NCBI GenBank assembly: GCA_002339125.1
Contig: DDJQ01000033.1
Location: 1 to 56,050 of the forward strand
Reading direction: 5' to 3'
Source of the DNA: Alteromonadaceae bacterium UBA2620
GTDB lineage: Bacteria; Pseudomonadota; Gammaproteobacteria; Enterobacterales; Alteromonadaceae
DNA: 56,050 nucleotides
The notes beneath the pieces were generated by a model. It was given only the letters and a program-made list of their open reading frames with translations. It searched no databases and had not been told where the DNA came from. Position 1 is the stretch's first letter. Each line of letters starts with the position of its first letter. Positions 40,587 through 50,158 of this stretch are shown piece by piece. The position numbers and the translations under genes were made by a program.

Positions 40587-41938
40587 ATACCTTCAGGAAA
40601 TAAGTTATCCTTGGTAACAAGCTGGATATCAGAAATCATATAGCGAACGTCTTCTGATAACCGTTCGTTTTTCAACGCCATTTGACGATTGCGTTCGAAT
40701 ATTTTGCTGTGGCTCTCAATACGTTTACCCATAACTCGCCAGGCTTCAGCCCTAGCTTCATATGGCCAGGCCTCTAATTCGATACGATAAGTATCCAGTT
40801 GACCAAGAAGCATTGTTGCAACCGAAGAAATGGACATACCGCCAAATGCATTGCTGTTATTTTCAGGGTCAAAACTAGCAAATGCTGTTACTAATGGTCC
40901 GGTATTTTTAAGCCATTCAAAATACTGATTAAAAGCATCTTCGTCATATTCTTCTATATCAAAGTTATAGTTTTTACTGCGATTCACAGAAGTTGATGCC
41001 GGCGTGGGTTCCACATAAACCGCTGTTGATACCAGCGGCGGGCTTGGCTCCTGAGGAATTGGCTGGGTTTGTGGCTTAGCGTCCTGTGCACCACTCACCG
41101 ATAGAGAGCCACCGTTTCCAAGGCCACCTTCGACTTCCTGAGCTTTGTAGTTCCTCAGTGCTTTAACCATATTATTAAACGAGTCGGCGAATGCGGTTGT
41201 CAGCATCTTACCTTCAGGTGTCTTTGAGTACGCTCCACCTGCACCGCCTACACCACCACCAAACATCCCGGCAAACATGCCAAAATCATAGTTCGACGAT
41301 GAGCCGTAAGAGGATGATAGCTGCACACCTGAGCGGTTATCGATCAGCATTAACGTTGTAGCAGCTTCGTTTTTGTCGAAGGCACCACCCACCAGGGAGC
41401 CCAGACCGCCCAGTAACGCCCCACCAATAGCTTTTCCTGAGCTTGTTTTTTCAGCAAACATAACCTCCGGACTTACCGTATAATCTGCAGCTACCATCTG
41501 ACCTGCGCCAATATTACTGGTGTTACGTAGCTGGCCGGATTGCATTAACTGACGCTCTCTGTTCATCGCATTCATTGCCCGACCACGCTCAACAATCACA
41601 AAGCAGTTTGACTGTTGAATCATCAGGCGAAGAATCGGAACTGTACTGCCAACTTTAGGGTAGGTTCTGCGGTAATCCTGCCACCAGGGCAAGGTGGTGT
41701 CTTCAAATATCGAAGCGGTACCCAATGGGGTATCGCATTTTTCCAGAGCGGTATTGTTTTCCGACGCATTTGCACCACCAGCGGCGCCGGTAACGGTGCT
41801 GTCACTGCCGCCCATCATCGGGTTGGTTGACATACACGCCGTTTGAAAAGCCAAAGCGCTGGCAATGGTTAACAGCTTCAGTGATTTAATAGGGGTTTGC
41901 TTGAACGGTTTTACAACCTTTGAATTGATAGTTTTCAC
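40583..41938 (-). CDS. CsgG-like putative lipoprotein
   Basis: A 451-residue protein with an N-terminal hydrophobic segment and a possible lipidation Cys35 (ASALAFQTACMS; the residue at -3 is Gln, so the lipobox is poor). Residues about 95-215 fit the CsgG pattern: LRLMIQQSNCFVIVERG, then SNIGAGQMVAADYTVSPEV and TLMLIDNRSGVQLSSSYG. A glycine-rich segment (ALLGGLGSLVGGA, GMFGGGVGGAGGAY) and a Pro-rich linker (near 290-310) come before a helical C-terminal domain I do not recognise. CsgG forms outer-membrane curli pores; no csgA/B genes are near, so this is a CsgG-related envelope protein of unknown role. It lies between trkH and trkA on the opposite strand to trkH. Confidence 0.7.
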   Translation of the reverse strand: MKTINSKVVKPFKQTPIKSLKLLTIASALAFQTACMSTNPMMGGSDSTVTGAAGGANASENNTALEKCDTPLGTASIFEDTTLPWWQDYRRTYPKVGSTVPILRLMIQQSNCFVIVERGRAMNAMNRERQLMQSGQLRNTSNIGAGQMVAADYTVSPEVMFAEKTSSGKAIGGALLGGLGSLVGGAFDKNEAATTLMLIDNRSGVQLSSSYGSSSNYDFGMFAGMFGGGVGGAGGAYSKTPEGKMLTTAFADSFNNMVKALRNYKAQEVEGGLGNGGSLSVSGAQDAKPQTQPIPQEPSPPLVSTAVYVEPTPASTSVNRSKNYNFDIEEYDEDAFNQYFEWLKNTGPLVTAFASFDPENNSNAFGGMSISSVATMLLGQLDTYRIELEAWPYEARAEAWRVMGKRIESHSKIFERNRQMALKNERLSEDVRYMISDIQLVTKDNLFPEGI

Positions 41939-42168
41939 GGATCCCTCTCATACAATACTAACAATTAAGGAAACCGATGGGGTATCACGTTTCAGTAAAA
42001 ACGTTCGAGTGATTATGTACTTAACCTCACCGGCAACGGCGTCGTATAAACAAGGAAAACCGCTGTAATTCGCAATACTCCCTAGCGAAAATTCAACATC
42101 CTGATTAACTTCACAACACAGTAAAATCTATCAGTTTAGACGTGTTTTGCAAGCAAACTGAACGATCT

Positions 42169-43548
42169 TTAGCCAAAAAAGAATGCGCTTGGCTGGAACA
42201 AACGCTCCACATCATTGATATACTTTTTATCAACCAAAAACAAAATGACGTGGTCGTTGGCTTCTATCACAGTATCACTGTGGGCAATAATAACCTGCTC
42301 TTCGCGTACAATGGCACCAATGGTGGTGCCGGGGGGTAATTTAATACTGCCAATTTCGCGGCCTACCACCTTTGACGTATTTTTATCACCATGTGCGATG
42401 GCTTCTATAGCTTCTGCGGCGCCGCGGCGAAGTGAGTACACATTAACTATATCCCCTCGGCGAACATGAGTAAGCAAAGCGGAGATGGTGGCTTGTTGAG
42501 GGGAAAAGGCGATATCGATCTCGCCGCCCTGAACCAGATCCACATAGGCGCTGCGTTGGATCAGCACCATGGCTTTTTGTGCGCCCATGCGCTTAGCCAG
42601 CATGGCCGACATAATATTCGCTTCATCGTCGTTGGTGACGGCAATAAACGCATCCACCTGTTCTACGCCTTCTTCACTCAACAGTGTAGAGTCAGAGGCA
42701 TCGCCGCTGAACACAATGGTTTTATCCAGATGGGCAGACAAATACTGCGCTCGTTCCGGGCTGTACTCGATGAGCTTAACGTTGTGATTGTGCTCCAGGC
42801 GCTTAGCCAGACCGGCACCAATTAAGCCACCACCGGCAATCATGATGCGTTTATAGCTCGACTCCAGTTTTTGCAGCTCGCTCATTACGGCACGAATGTG
42901 CTTGGTGGCGGCAATAAAAAACACTTCATCATCGGCTTCTATAACGGTGGTACCCAGCGGCCGGATAGGTTTGCCGCGGCGGTAAATGGCCGCCACCCGG
43001 GTTTCCACATTAGGCATATGTTCTTTTAGCGCAGATAGGGCATGGCCTACCAGCAAACCGCCGTAATAGGCTTTTACCGCTACCAGGCTGGCTTTGCCTT
43101 CAGCAAATTCCACTACCTGCAGGGCGCCGGGGTAATCAATCAGGCGCTTAATGGCCTGGGTTACCAGCTGTTCCGGGGCAATAATATGATCAACCGGAAT
43201 GTCCTGCTGCTTGTACAGTTGTTCCTGGTAAATGATGTATTGCTCGGAGCGGACCCGTGCTATTTTGGTTGGGGTTTTAAACAGACTGTAAGCCACCTGA
43301 CAGGCCAGCATGTTACTTTCGTCACTGTTGGTCACAGCAATCAGCATGTCGGCGTCTTCGGCACCTGCTTTACGCAGCACATCAGGGTGGGAACCAACAC
43401 CGGTTACAACCTGCAGATCGAGGCGGTCCTGCAAGGCACGCAGGATAACGGGATCGGAATCGATCACCGTGATTTCGTTTTTTTCGCCTACCAGGTTTTC
43501 AGCCAGTGTGCCGCCCACCTGTCCTGCGCCAAGGATGATAATTTTCAT
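42169..43548 (-). CDS. trkA: Trk potassium uptake regulator TrkA
   Basis: The 459-residue protein has two copies of a Rossmann RCK-N domain (GAGQVGGTLAENL at the start and GGGLIGAGLAKRLEH near 240), each followed by an RCK-C domain. It binds NAD(H) and ATP and gates TrkH. It lies 31 bases after rsmB, in the rsmB-trkA order common to gammaproteobacteria, so it is cotranscribed with def-fmt-rsmB. Confidence 0.97.
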   Translation of the reverse strand: MKIIILGAGQVGGTLAENLVGEKNEITVIDSDPVILRALQDRLDLQVVTGVGSHPDVLRKAGAEDADMLIAVTNSDESNMLACQVAYSLFKTPTKIARVRSEQYIIYQEQLYKQQDIPVDHIIAPEQLVTQAIKRLIDYPGALQVVEFAEGKASLVAVKAYYGGLLVGHALSALKEHMPNVETRVAAIYRRGKPIRPLGTTVIEADDEVFFIAATKHIRAVMSELQKLESSYKRIMIAGGGLIGAGLAKRLEHNHNVKLIEYSPERAQYLSAHLDKTIVFSGDASDSTLLSEEGVEQVDAFIAVTNDDEANIMSAMLAKRMGAQKAMVLIQRSAYVDLVQGGEIDIAFSPQQATISALLTHVRRGDIVNVYSLRRGAAEAIEAIAHGDKNTSKVVGREIGSIKLPPGTTIGAIVREEQVIIAHSDTVIEANDHVILFLVDKKYINDVERLFQPSAFFFG

Positions 43549-43579
43549 CGTCGTTGTAAGGTATTTTTAATCTTGGTTA

Positions 43580-44884
43580 TTAAGACTTTAGCAGCCTCGC
43601 ATAATAGAAACCATCCATTTGTTGCTCGCCGGGCAAAATTTGCCGCCCTGGCTGCTCGATGGTTTCCCCCGGTTGGATTGGTAGTAACTGCGCATTGCTG
43701 TGCTCTTGCAGGAAGCGGCTAATCTGCGCTTTGTTTTCAACCGGCAGTACAGAGCAGGTTGCGTAAACCAACGTGCCGCCGGGCTTCAGCGTGCGCCACA
43801 GGTTGCTCAGAATCTTATACTGAAGCGCTTGCAGCACCTCAATATCGGCTGACTTGCGTAGCCAGCGTATGTCCGGGTGCCGGCGAATAACGCCCGTTGC
43901 AGAGCAGGGCGCATCTAACAGAATGCGGTCGAAGGGTTTGCCGTCCCACCAGCCATCCACCTCTGCTGCATCGGCGCAAACTAAGTCCGCGTGTAATTGC
44001 AGACGCTGTAAATTTTCGCTCATCCGTGTAAGACGGGATGCTTCGCTGTCCAGAGCAATCAGCTCCGCCAGCCCCGAGGTGCGTTCCAGAATATGTGCAC
44101 TCTTACCACCGGGGGCTGCACAACAATCCAGAATACGTTCGCCTGGTTGTGCATCAAGCAGCGGCGCTGCCAGTTGCGCTGCACCGTCCTGTACGCTGAA
44201 CCAGCCTTCGGCAAAGCCTGGCAGAGTGGTTATTGGCGTTCTATCGAGCAGGATCACGGCATCAGGATGTGCCTCAGAGAGTGCAAAGCGAATATCGGCT
44301 TCTGTTAAGGCATTACAGTAATCTGGTTGCGTACATTGCTGCTGGTTTACTCTGAGCCAGATAGGCGCAGGCTGATTCATACCACTCAACAAGCTTTCCA
44401 GCTCCTGCGGATAAGCATTCGCAAGGCGTTTGTAGAGCCACTTAGGCAAACCAGACTGAATAATGGGGTTGTCGCTAACCTGTTCGGCCAACTGCTGACG
44501 CTGGAAGTTTCGCAGTATGGCGTTAATAAGTCCTTTAAGACCTTTACCACCGAGCACTTCCGCGGCGTTAACCGTTGCCGCAACGGCCGCATGATCAGAC
44601 ACGCGGCTGAAAGCCTGCTGATAAAAACCCAGCAAAATTACATGTTCAAGGATCTTCTTACTGCCCTTAAGGGACTGCTCGAGCAGTTCCCGAAGCCATA
44701 TCTGTAATTGTGGCAGGTGGCGAAAGACACCCATTGCCATTTCCTGTAGCCAGGCGGCATCCTGTTTACTGTGTCTGGCCTGAGCTATGGCTAGGGCTTC
44801 GCGGGAGGATTTTCCCTGTTCCAGTACCTGAAAGATAACCCAGGCGGTATCGGCGCGAAGGTCGACTTTAGCCGGAAGTTTCAT
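43580..44884 (-). CDS. rsmB: 16S rRNA (cytosine967-C5)-methyltransferase RsmB
   Basis: The 434-residue protein has an N-terminal NusB-like domain (residues 1-140), a SAM site ILDCCAAPGGKSAHILE near 250, and the two catalytic Cys regions DAPCSATGVIRRHPDI near 323 and YATCSVLPVEN near 375. It methylates C967. It overlaps the end of fmt by 4 bases (ATGA type), so translation is coupled. Confidence 0.97.
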   Translation of the reverse strand: MKLPAKVDLRADTAWVIFQVLEQGKSSREALAIAQARHSKQDAAWLQEMAMGVFRHLPQLQIWLRELLEQSLKGSKKILEHVILLGFYQQAFSRVSDHAAVAATVNAAEVLGGKGLKGLINAILRNFQRQQLAEQVSDNPIIQSGLPKWLYKRLANAYPQELESLLSGMNQPAPIWLRVNQQQCTQPDYCNALTEADIRFALSEAHPDAVILLDRTPITTLPGFAEGWFSVQDGAAQLAAPLLDAQPGERILDCCAAPGGKSAHILERTSGLAELIALDSEASRLTRMSENLQRLQLHADLVCADAAEVDGWWDGKPFDRILLDAPCSATGVIRRHPDIRWLRKSADIEVLQALQYKILSNLWRTLKPGGTLVYATCSVLPVENKAQISRFLQEHSNAQLLPIQPGETIEQPGRQILPGEQQMDGFYYARLLKS

Positions 44885-45846
44885 TGTGTTTGCTCAGGCT
44901 CACAGGGCAACACGCTGCCTGCCGCAAACCATTCCTGATAACCATTGAGTACGTCCTGAATGGCCATGGGCTTTTTACCCGGCAACTGCAATTGCTCTAT
45001 ACACAGCGCTTTATCGCTGGTGGCTACCACTATTCCTGATTTATCCGCAGCCAGAATGGTGCCGGGAGCTTTACTGGCGACAGCGTGTTCGCTAACAGAC
45101 GCCTGCCATACTTTAATATTCTTGCCGTTAACCTGGCTCCAGCAAACCGGCCAGGGGTTGAATGCTCTGACGTTGCGGCTTAATTGTTCGGCCGGTTCCT
45201 GCCAGTTAAGAAACGCTTCTTCTTTACTGAGCTTCTTAGCGTAGGTAGCGCTGTCTTCCTGTTGCGGTTCAGCATTCAGCGCGTCGAAATCATCCAGTAC
45301 TTCAACCAGGGCCTGTGGGCCAATGTTTGCCAGTTTGGAATACAGGGTAGCGCTGGTATCTGAATCGGTAATTGGCAATCTGGCGATATGTAACATAGCG
45401 CCGGTATCCAGCCCTTCATCCATTTGCATAATGGTGACGCCGGTTTCTTTATCGCCAGCCCAGATGCTGCGCTGAATAGGCGCTGCACCACGCCAGCGTG
45501 GCAAGATAGAGCCATGTACGTTAATACAGCCCCGCGCCGGTATATCCAGTACCGCCTTGGGCAACAGTAAACCGTAGGCGACTACTACCATAATATCCGG
45601 CTTCAGTGCGGCGAGTTCTTGTTGGGCTTCTTCGTTTTTTAAGGAAGCCGGTTGGTATACCGGGATATTGTGCGCCTCGGCCACCTGTTTGGTGGCGCTG
45701 GGGGTAAGCTTCTTGCCACGTCCGGCGGGCCGATCTGGTTGGGTGTAAACCGCTATCACATTATGCTGGCTGTTGAGCAAGCCAGTTAAATGGGTAGCCG
45801 CAAAGTCCGGCGTACCGGCAAAAACAATATTCAGTGGCTTGGTCAC
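44881..45846 (-). CDS. fmt: Methionyl-tRNA formyltransferase
   Basis: A 321-residue protein starting MTKPLNIVFAGTPDFAATHL, with the catalytic block HGSILPRWRGAAPIQRSI near 110 and the DTGAML segment near 147. It formylates initiator Met-tRNA; the product is deformylated by Def, encoded 11 bases upstream. Length matches the family (E. coli 315). Confidence 0.98.
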   Translation of the reverse strand: MTKPLNIVFAGTPDFAATHLTGLLNSQHNVIAVYTQPDRPAGRGKKLTPSATKQVAEAHNIPVYQPASLKNEEAQQELAALKPDIMVVVAYGLLLPKAVLDIPARGCINVHGSILPRWRGAAPIQRSIWAGDKETGVTIMQMDEGLDTGAMLHIARLPITDSDTSATLYSKLANIGPQALVEVLDDFDALNAEPQQEDSATYAKKLSKEEAFLNWQEPAEQLSRNVRAFNPWPVCWSQVNGKNIKVWQASVSEHAVASKAPGTILAADKSGIVVATSDKALCIEQLQLPGKKPMAIQDVLNGYQEWFAAGSVLPCEPEQTQ

Positions 45847-45857
45847 AGGGCTTTCTC

Positions 45858-46367
45858 TCAGGCTTTAGCGGCCAGACGGGCTTCTTTTTCGAGTTTCTTG
45901 CGAATACGCTGGCGCTTAAGGGGCGATAAGTAATCTACAAATAACTTACCATCCAGATGATCCAGTTCGTGTTGAATACAAATCGCCAGCAGGCCATCTG
46001 CTTCCAGCTCGTAGGGTTCGCCTTCGCCATCAAGGGCTTTTACCGTGACTTTTTCGGCACGATCTACCTTAGCGTAGTTACCCGGTACCGACAAACAGCC
46101 TTCTTCACTGATGGTTGAGCCTTCTTTGTTAACGATTTCAGGGTTAATAAATACCCGCGGTTCGTTTTGCTCTTCGGAGACGTCCATGACTACCAGGCGC
46201 ACGTGTCTGTTAACCTGCGTTGCAGCCAGGCCAATGCCTTTTTCTTCGCGCATGGTTTCAAACATGTCGGCGACGAGTTGTTTAATTTCGCTGTTGACTT
46301 CATCAATGGGCTTAGCCACTGTACGAAGGCGCTCGTCGGGGAATTGTAATACGTCTAATATTGCCAT
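45858..46367 (-). CDS. def: Peptide deformylase
   Basis: The 169-residue metalloenzyme shows all three motifs: GIGLAATQ near 44, EGCLSVP near 89 and HELDHLDG near 133 with the metal-binding Cys and two His. Length equals E. coli Def (169). It is first in the minus-strand run def-fmt-rsmB-trkA and diverges from the LysM gene across a 202-base gap. Confidence 0.98.
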   Translation of the reverse strand: MAILDVLQFPDERLRTVAKPIDEVNSEIKQLVADMFETMREEKGIGLAATQVNRHVRLVVMDVSEEQNEPRVFINPEIVNKEGSTISEEGCLSVPGNYAKVDRAEKVTVKALDGEGEPYELEADGLLAICIQHELDHLDGKLFVDYLSPLKRQRIRKKLEKEARLAAKA

Positions 46368-46569
46368 CTGTCGATATTTACACTCTTTCTGTATTAAGAA
46401 TTATACGCTAAGGCCGATGATGCTATCTTATCCTGCCTAAACAGGCAGTATTCTAGCTTAAAGCACGTTTTCATGCAGTATTAATCGCTTCTATACTGAA
46501 TTAATGGGGATTGTGATCTAATAATACAAGCATAGGCCGGCTGCGAGACGTTATTGGCGAGGGGATATA

Positions 46570-47646
46570 ATGTTAAAAAGTGCAAAAAAATGGGCGGCCT
46601 TACTGGCTGGGCTGATGCTTTGGGTCGGTGCGAGTTGTGCGCTGGCACTGGAGGTCAAACCCGATGCGCCAACCCGTTATACGGTCAAGAAGAACGATAC
46701 CCTGTGGGATATCGCCGGTATCTTTCTGGATAAACCCTGGTTGTGGCCGGAACTGTGGCGCAACAATACGCAAATTCTGAACCCTCATCTTATTTACCCG
46801 GGTGATGTACTCATTCTGCGCATCGTCGACGGTGAACCGGTACTCGATGTTGTCAGGCAAAAAACGCAGGTTACTCTGTCACCCAATGCCAACCGCACGG
46901 TGAAGCAGGGCGAGCCGATCAACCTGTTACCCTGGTCGGTTATCGAACCTTACATTCAGCATCATGAAATCCTCGATTCCGGTAAGTACGAAATCCTGCC
47001 GCATTTACTTGGCAACAAGAATGCCTCCATTCGCTTTGTAAACGAAGACCTGGTAATGAGTCGTCGCAGCGGCCGTGCCAGAGATCAGTATCGCGTGATC
47101 CGCAAGCAATCTACAATTGAAGACCTTGATGGCAACGAGCTGGGTGTACAAATTCACCATATCGCCGACGCAAGCATGGTAGAAGATCGCGCTGAGGGTG
47201 AGTGGCTGGTGAAAATTGACGGGTCTAATTCAGAAGCCAAGCGTGGTGACAAGTTACTCTACGGTGAGCCGAAAACCGCTGGCGACATGGCGTTGCAACC
47301 AGCGGATGAATCACAGCGTGCGTTTATTGTGGGTAATCTGCACCAGTACGAGCTGTTGGGTAAATATGATGTGGTCATCGTGGACTTAGGTGAAGAAGAA
47401 ATTGAACCAGGCACTGTGATGGGTATTTATCAGCAGGGGCCGGTGATCATCGATGGTGAAGAACCGAAGTACTCAACTGAAAGCAAGGTAGTGGTAAGTG
47501 TGTTCGATGATGGCAGTACTGTTCATCAGCCCGCTTTAAAAGTGGGAGAACTGGTTATCTTCAGTACCTTCACTAATGCCAGCTACGGCATTATCACCCG
47601 GGCCAGTGACATGGTTCGAACTGGCAACATTGTCGCCCAGCCATAA
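46570..47646 (+). CDS. LysM-domain envelope protein
   Basis: A 358-residue protein with a signal peptide (MLKSAKKWAALLAGLMLWVGASCALA) and a LysM domain at about 38-85 (YTVKKNDTLWDIAGIFL ... PGDVLILRI). The rest is a beta-rich domain found with this LysM type beside dprA in many gammaproteobacteria. It probably binds peptidoglycan in the periplasm; no hydrolase domain is visible. GAGG lies just before the start. The gene is followed by dprA after 44 bases. Confidence 0.88.
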   Translation: MLKSAKKWAALLAGLMLWVGASCALALEVKPDAPTRYTVKKNDTLWDIAGIFLDKPWLWPELWRNNTQILNPHLIYPGDVLILRIVDGEPVLDVVRQKTQVTLSPNANRTVKQGEPINLLPWSVIEPYIQHHEILDSGKYEILPHLLGNKNASIRFVNEDLVMSRRSGRARDQYRVIRKQSTIEDLDGNELGVQIHHIADASMVEDRAEGEWLVKIDGSNSEAKRGDKLLYGEPKTAGDMALQPADESQRAFIVGNLHQYELLGKYDVVIVDLGEEEIEPGTVMGIYQQGPVIIDGEEPKYSTESKVVVSVFDDGSTVHQPALKVGELVIFSTFTNASYGIITRASDMVRTGNIVAQP

Positions 47647-47655
47647 CCGGTACTG

Positions 47656-47688
47656 ACACTCCCGTCTCAGTACCGAGAACGGGAGTGT
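47656..47688 (+). promoter_or_regulatory. Hairpin covering the dprA ribosome binding site
   Basis: ACACTCCCGT (47656-47665) pairs perfectly with ACGGGAGTGT (47679-47688), with three more inner pairs CTC/GAG after one bulged A and a 6-base loop. The right arm holds the only Shine-Dalgarno for dprA (GGGAG, 47681-47685), six bases from ATG 47691. No T-run follows, so it is not a terminator. It would hide the RBS in the LysM-dprA message. Confidence 0.6.
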
Positions 47689-47690
47689 TA

Positions 47691-48800
47691 ATGCAAAAAC
47701 AATTATCATCAGTTAGTCAGCACTGGCTGCGTCTGAGCTTAATTAAAAAACGATCGCCCGCATTCTGGCTTGCGCTACTGGCCCATTTCGAATTAACCAT
47801 TGAGCAACTATTCAGTCTGCCGGTTAGAGAACTTAGTCAGTGTGGCCTCAAGCCTAATGAAATAGCCCTTATCAACAGTCCCGGCGATGAGATTGAACGG
47901 ATTAAACAATGGCTTTGCCAACACCCGCTCAATCAGATTATCGCCATGAGTGATGCAGTTTACCCCGAGCGCTTAAAACAGCTTGATTCGCCTCCTTTGA
48001 TAATCTATTGCCATGGCAATGCACAGTTGCTGACAGCGCCGCAGCTGGCCATTGTGGGAAGCCGCAAGGCAACCATTAACGGTTTAAATACAGCGCGTCG
48101 CCTGGCAAAGGAGCTTGGCGACGCAGGTATAACGGTTACCAGCGGCCTGGCGCTTGGTATTGATGGCGCGGCTCATCAGGGCGCCTATCCTACCTCAGGG
48201 CGCACCGTAGCCATTCTTGGTGGCGGGCTGGGCTGCATTTACCCGCGCAGCCATCAGGCCCTGGCATTGAGCCTGGTTGAACACGGTGGATGTCTGGTGT
48301 CGGAGTTTCCGCCGTGGGAAACGGTTAAGCCATACCATTTTCCTCGGCGAAACCGTTTAATTGCCGCGCTGTCGAGCGGGGTACTGTTAATTGAGGCGCG
48401 TATTAAAAGTGGCTCCATGATTACCGCCAATCTGGCCGCAGACATGGGTATCGATGTATTTGCTACGCCCGGCAACATAAACAATCCACTCAGCGAGGGA
48501 CCTCATTACCTTATTCAGCAAGGCGCCAGGCTGGTCACCAGCAGCGGCGATATTTGCGAGGAGTTGGGTTGGGTTGTAAAAGACTTAGAGAGAGAAGGTG
48601 GCAATCATCAGCAAGATGACGACGATGAACCATTACTAAAAGAATTTACCGGTGAGCCGATAAATATAGACTATCTGGTTGAGAAGACCGGTCTGTCAGT
48701 TAATCGTTTAATGCCCCGGCTGGTGGAACTTGAGCTTCAGGGCCGGATAGTGGCAGTGCCCGGCGGTTATACCCGAGCTATGGGGCCTGTTGGTAGTTAA
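47691..48800 (+). CDS. dprA: DNA-processing protein DprA (Smf)
   Basis: I choose ATG 47691 over GTG 47685 because GGGAG is well spaced for the ATG and overlaps the GTG. The 369-residue protein has a SAM-like helical start, the Rossmann-like DprA domain (LAIVGSRKATINGLNTARRLA near 120, SGLALGIDGAAHQGAYP near 153, FPRRNRLIAALSSGVLLIEA near 215, TANLAADMGIDVFATPGNI near 245) and a C-terminal winged helix. DprA loads RecA on incoming single strands in transformation. The gene precedes smg, as is typical. Confidence 0.96.
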   Translation: MQKQLSSVSQHWLRLSLIKKRSPAFWLALLAHFELTIEQLFSLPVRELSQCGLKPNEIALINSPGDEIERIKQWLCQHPLNQIIAMSDAVYPERLKQLDSPPLIIYCHGNAQLLTAPQLAIVGSRKATINGLNTARRLAKELGDAGITVTSGLALGIDGAAHQGAYPTSGRTVAILGGGLGCIYPRSHQALALSLVEHGGCLVSEFPPWETVKPYHFPRRNRLIAALSSGVLLIEARIKSGSMITANLAADMGIDVFATPGNINNPLSEGPHYLIQQGARLVTSSGDICEELGWVVKDLEREGGNHQQDDDDEPLLKEFTGEPINIDYLVEKTGLSVNRLMPRLVELELQGRIVAVPGGYTRAMGPVGS

Positions 48801-49077
48801 GGTCTCTGCTTTCGGGCTAGTTAGCGGCAAGCCTTATTTTGTATGAGAGTCAACCGCTTGCAGGGTAATGCTTCACTTAATCGAAAAAAAGTCGACCCAA
48901 AGCTTGGCATTATCCGTATTTTTAGATAAGTTGAACTTAGATGCTTTGCTTTTTTGCATCGACACCGTACGCAAAACTGGTCTTGAGACTTGAAAAAAGA
49001 CCAGACCACTACAATAGAGTTTGCGAGGTTAGGTAATCACTTTTTAGTGGTTACTTCAAATTGAGGGGGAAAATGCT

Positions 49078-49554
49078 ATGTTCGATATCCTCATGTATCT
49101 CTTCGAAAACTTCATCCATAGTGAAACCGAAATTCGCGTCGATCAGGATGAACTAACCGAAGAGCTGGTCCGCGCAGGATTTCATCACGATGAGATATAC
49201 AAAGCGCTCGCCTGGTTGGAAAAACTCGCCGCGCTGCAAGAAACTGATATTAACCCCTATTTCTGTAAAGGCATCTCCAGCAGCCTGAGCCGTATTTATA
49301 CGCAGCAGGAACAAATGCGCCTGGATGTTGAATGTCAGGGTTTCTTACTGTTCCTTGAGCAGGTTGGCGTATTGGATGCTTCCACACGGGAAATGGTCAT
49401 CGACAGAGTCATGGAAATCGACTCGCCGGAGTTCTGTTTAGAAGACCTTAAGTGGGTGGTCCTGATGGTGTTGTTTAATGTGCCGGGCAAAGAAAATGCC
49501 TACGCGCAGATGGAAGATCTGTTATTCGAAGAGCATGACGGTATACTGCACTAA
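49078..49554 (+). CDS. smg: Smg/DUF494 family protein
   Basis: The 158-residue protein begins MFDILMYLFENFIHSE, the conserved start of the DUF494 family, and ends in DLKWVVLMVLFNVPGKENAYAQME-type sequence. E. coli Smg is 157 residues. The function is not known. A -10-like TACAAT at 49010-49015 and an inverted repeat CTGGTCTT/AAGACCAG (48977-49004) lie in the 277-base gap before it. That gap holds no other gene I can support. Confidence 0.94.
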   Translation: MFDILMYLFENFIHSETEIRVDQDELTEELVRAGFHHDEIYKALAWLEKLAALQETDINPYFCKGISSSLSRIYTQQEQMRLDVECQGFLLFLEQVGVLDASTREMVIDRVMEIDSPEFCLEDLKWVVLMVLFNVPGKENAYAQMEDLLFEEHDGILH

Positions 49555-49580
49555 TCTTATAGATTACGAAGTGTAGGGCT

Positions 49581-50147
49581 GTGTCGAAGATTGATCATTC
49601 ACTGTTCGAAGCGCATGAGCACGCTTTAGAACATCAGTACGGGCCTTGCCCGGACTGTGGGCAAGAGCTGCGCATCAGAAACAGCAAGTCAGGCCCGTTT
49701 ATCGGCTGTAGTGGCTATCCTGATTGCCACTACGCCAAGCCTTTACACGATAATCAAACAACCACATTAAAAGTGATAGAAGACAGCTATTGCCCTGAAT
49801 GTGGCTCGTCTATGGCCATCAAAAAAGGCCGGTACGGTATGTTCATCGGTTGTACTAATTTTCCGGCCTGTCATCATATCGAAAATGCCAAACCGCAAAC
49901 CGATACCTCTGTTACCTGCCCTAAATGCCATAAAGGACATCTGCTCGATCGCACCAATAAATACGGTAAGCGCTTTTTTGCCTGTAATCGTTATCCTGAA
50001 TGCCGTTATGTGGTAAATTTCGCGCCGGTTGAGAAGTCCTGTCCGGATTGCGGATGGGCTATACTGGTTGAAAAGAAGGGCCGTTTAGTGTGCCCGCAGC
50101 CATTATGTGGCTATAAAGAAGCACAAAGCGAACAAGAAGCAGAATAA
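49581..50147 (+). CDS. yrdD: Topoisomerase-type C4 zinc-finger protein (YrdD-like)
   Basis: Starts with GTG. The 188-residue protein contains four CxxC... zinc ribbons of the topoisomerase I C-terminal kind: CPDCGQELRIRNSKSGPFIG-C, CPECGSSMAIKKGRYGMFIG-C, CPKCHKGHL and CPDCGWAILVEKKGRLVC. No topoisomerase catalytic domain is present. It lies between smg and tsaC as in E. coli, where yrdD has the same place. Function is unknown, and nucleic-acid binding is inferred. Confidence 0.92.
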   Translation: MSKIDHSLFEAHEHALEHQYGPCPDCGQELRIRNSKSGPFIGCSGYPDCHYAKPLHDNQTTTLKVIEDSYCPECGSSMAIKKGRYGMFIGCTNFPACHHIENAKPQTDTSVTCPKCHKGHLLDRTNKYGKRFFACNRYPECRYVVNFAPVEKSCPDCGWAILVEKKGRLVCPQPLCGYKEAQSEQEAE

Positions 50148-50158
50148 AGAGGTAACAA

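Noticed and set aside
43042..43722. 226-codon plus-strand frame across trkA and rsmB.
   Set aside because: It spans two real genes on the other strand and gives a low-quality product; a codon-bias shadow.
48821..49009. Minus-strand frame of 62 codons in the dprA-smg gap.
   Set aside because: No homology or RBS, and it overlaps the inverted repeat and -10 region that may serve smg.
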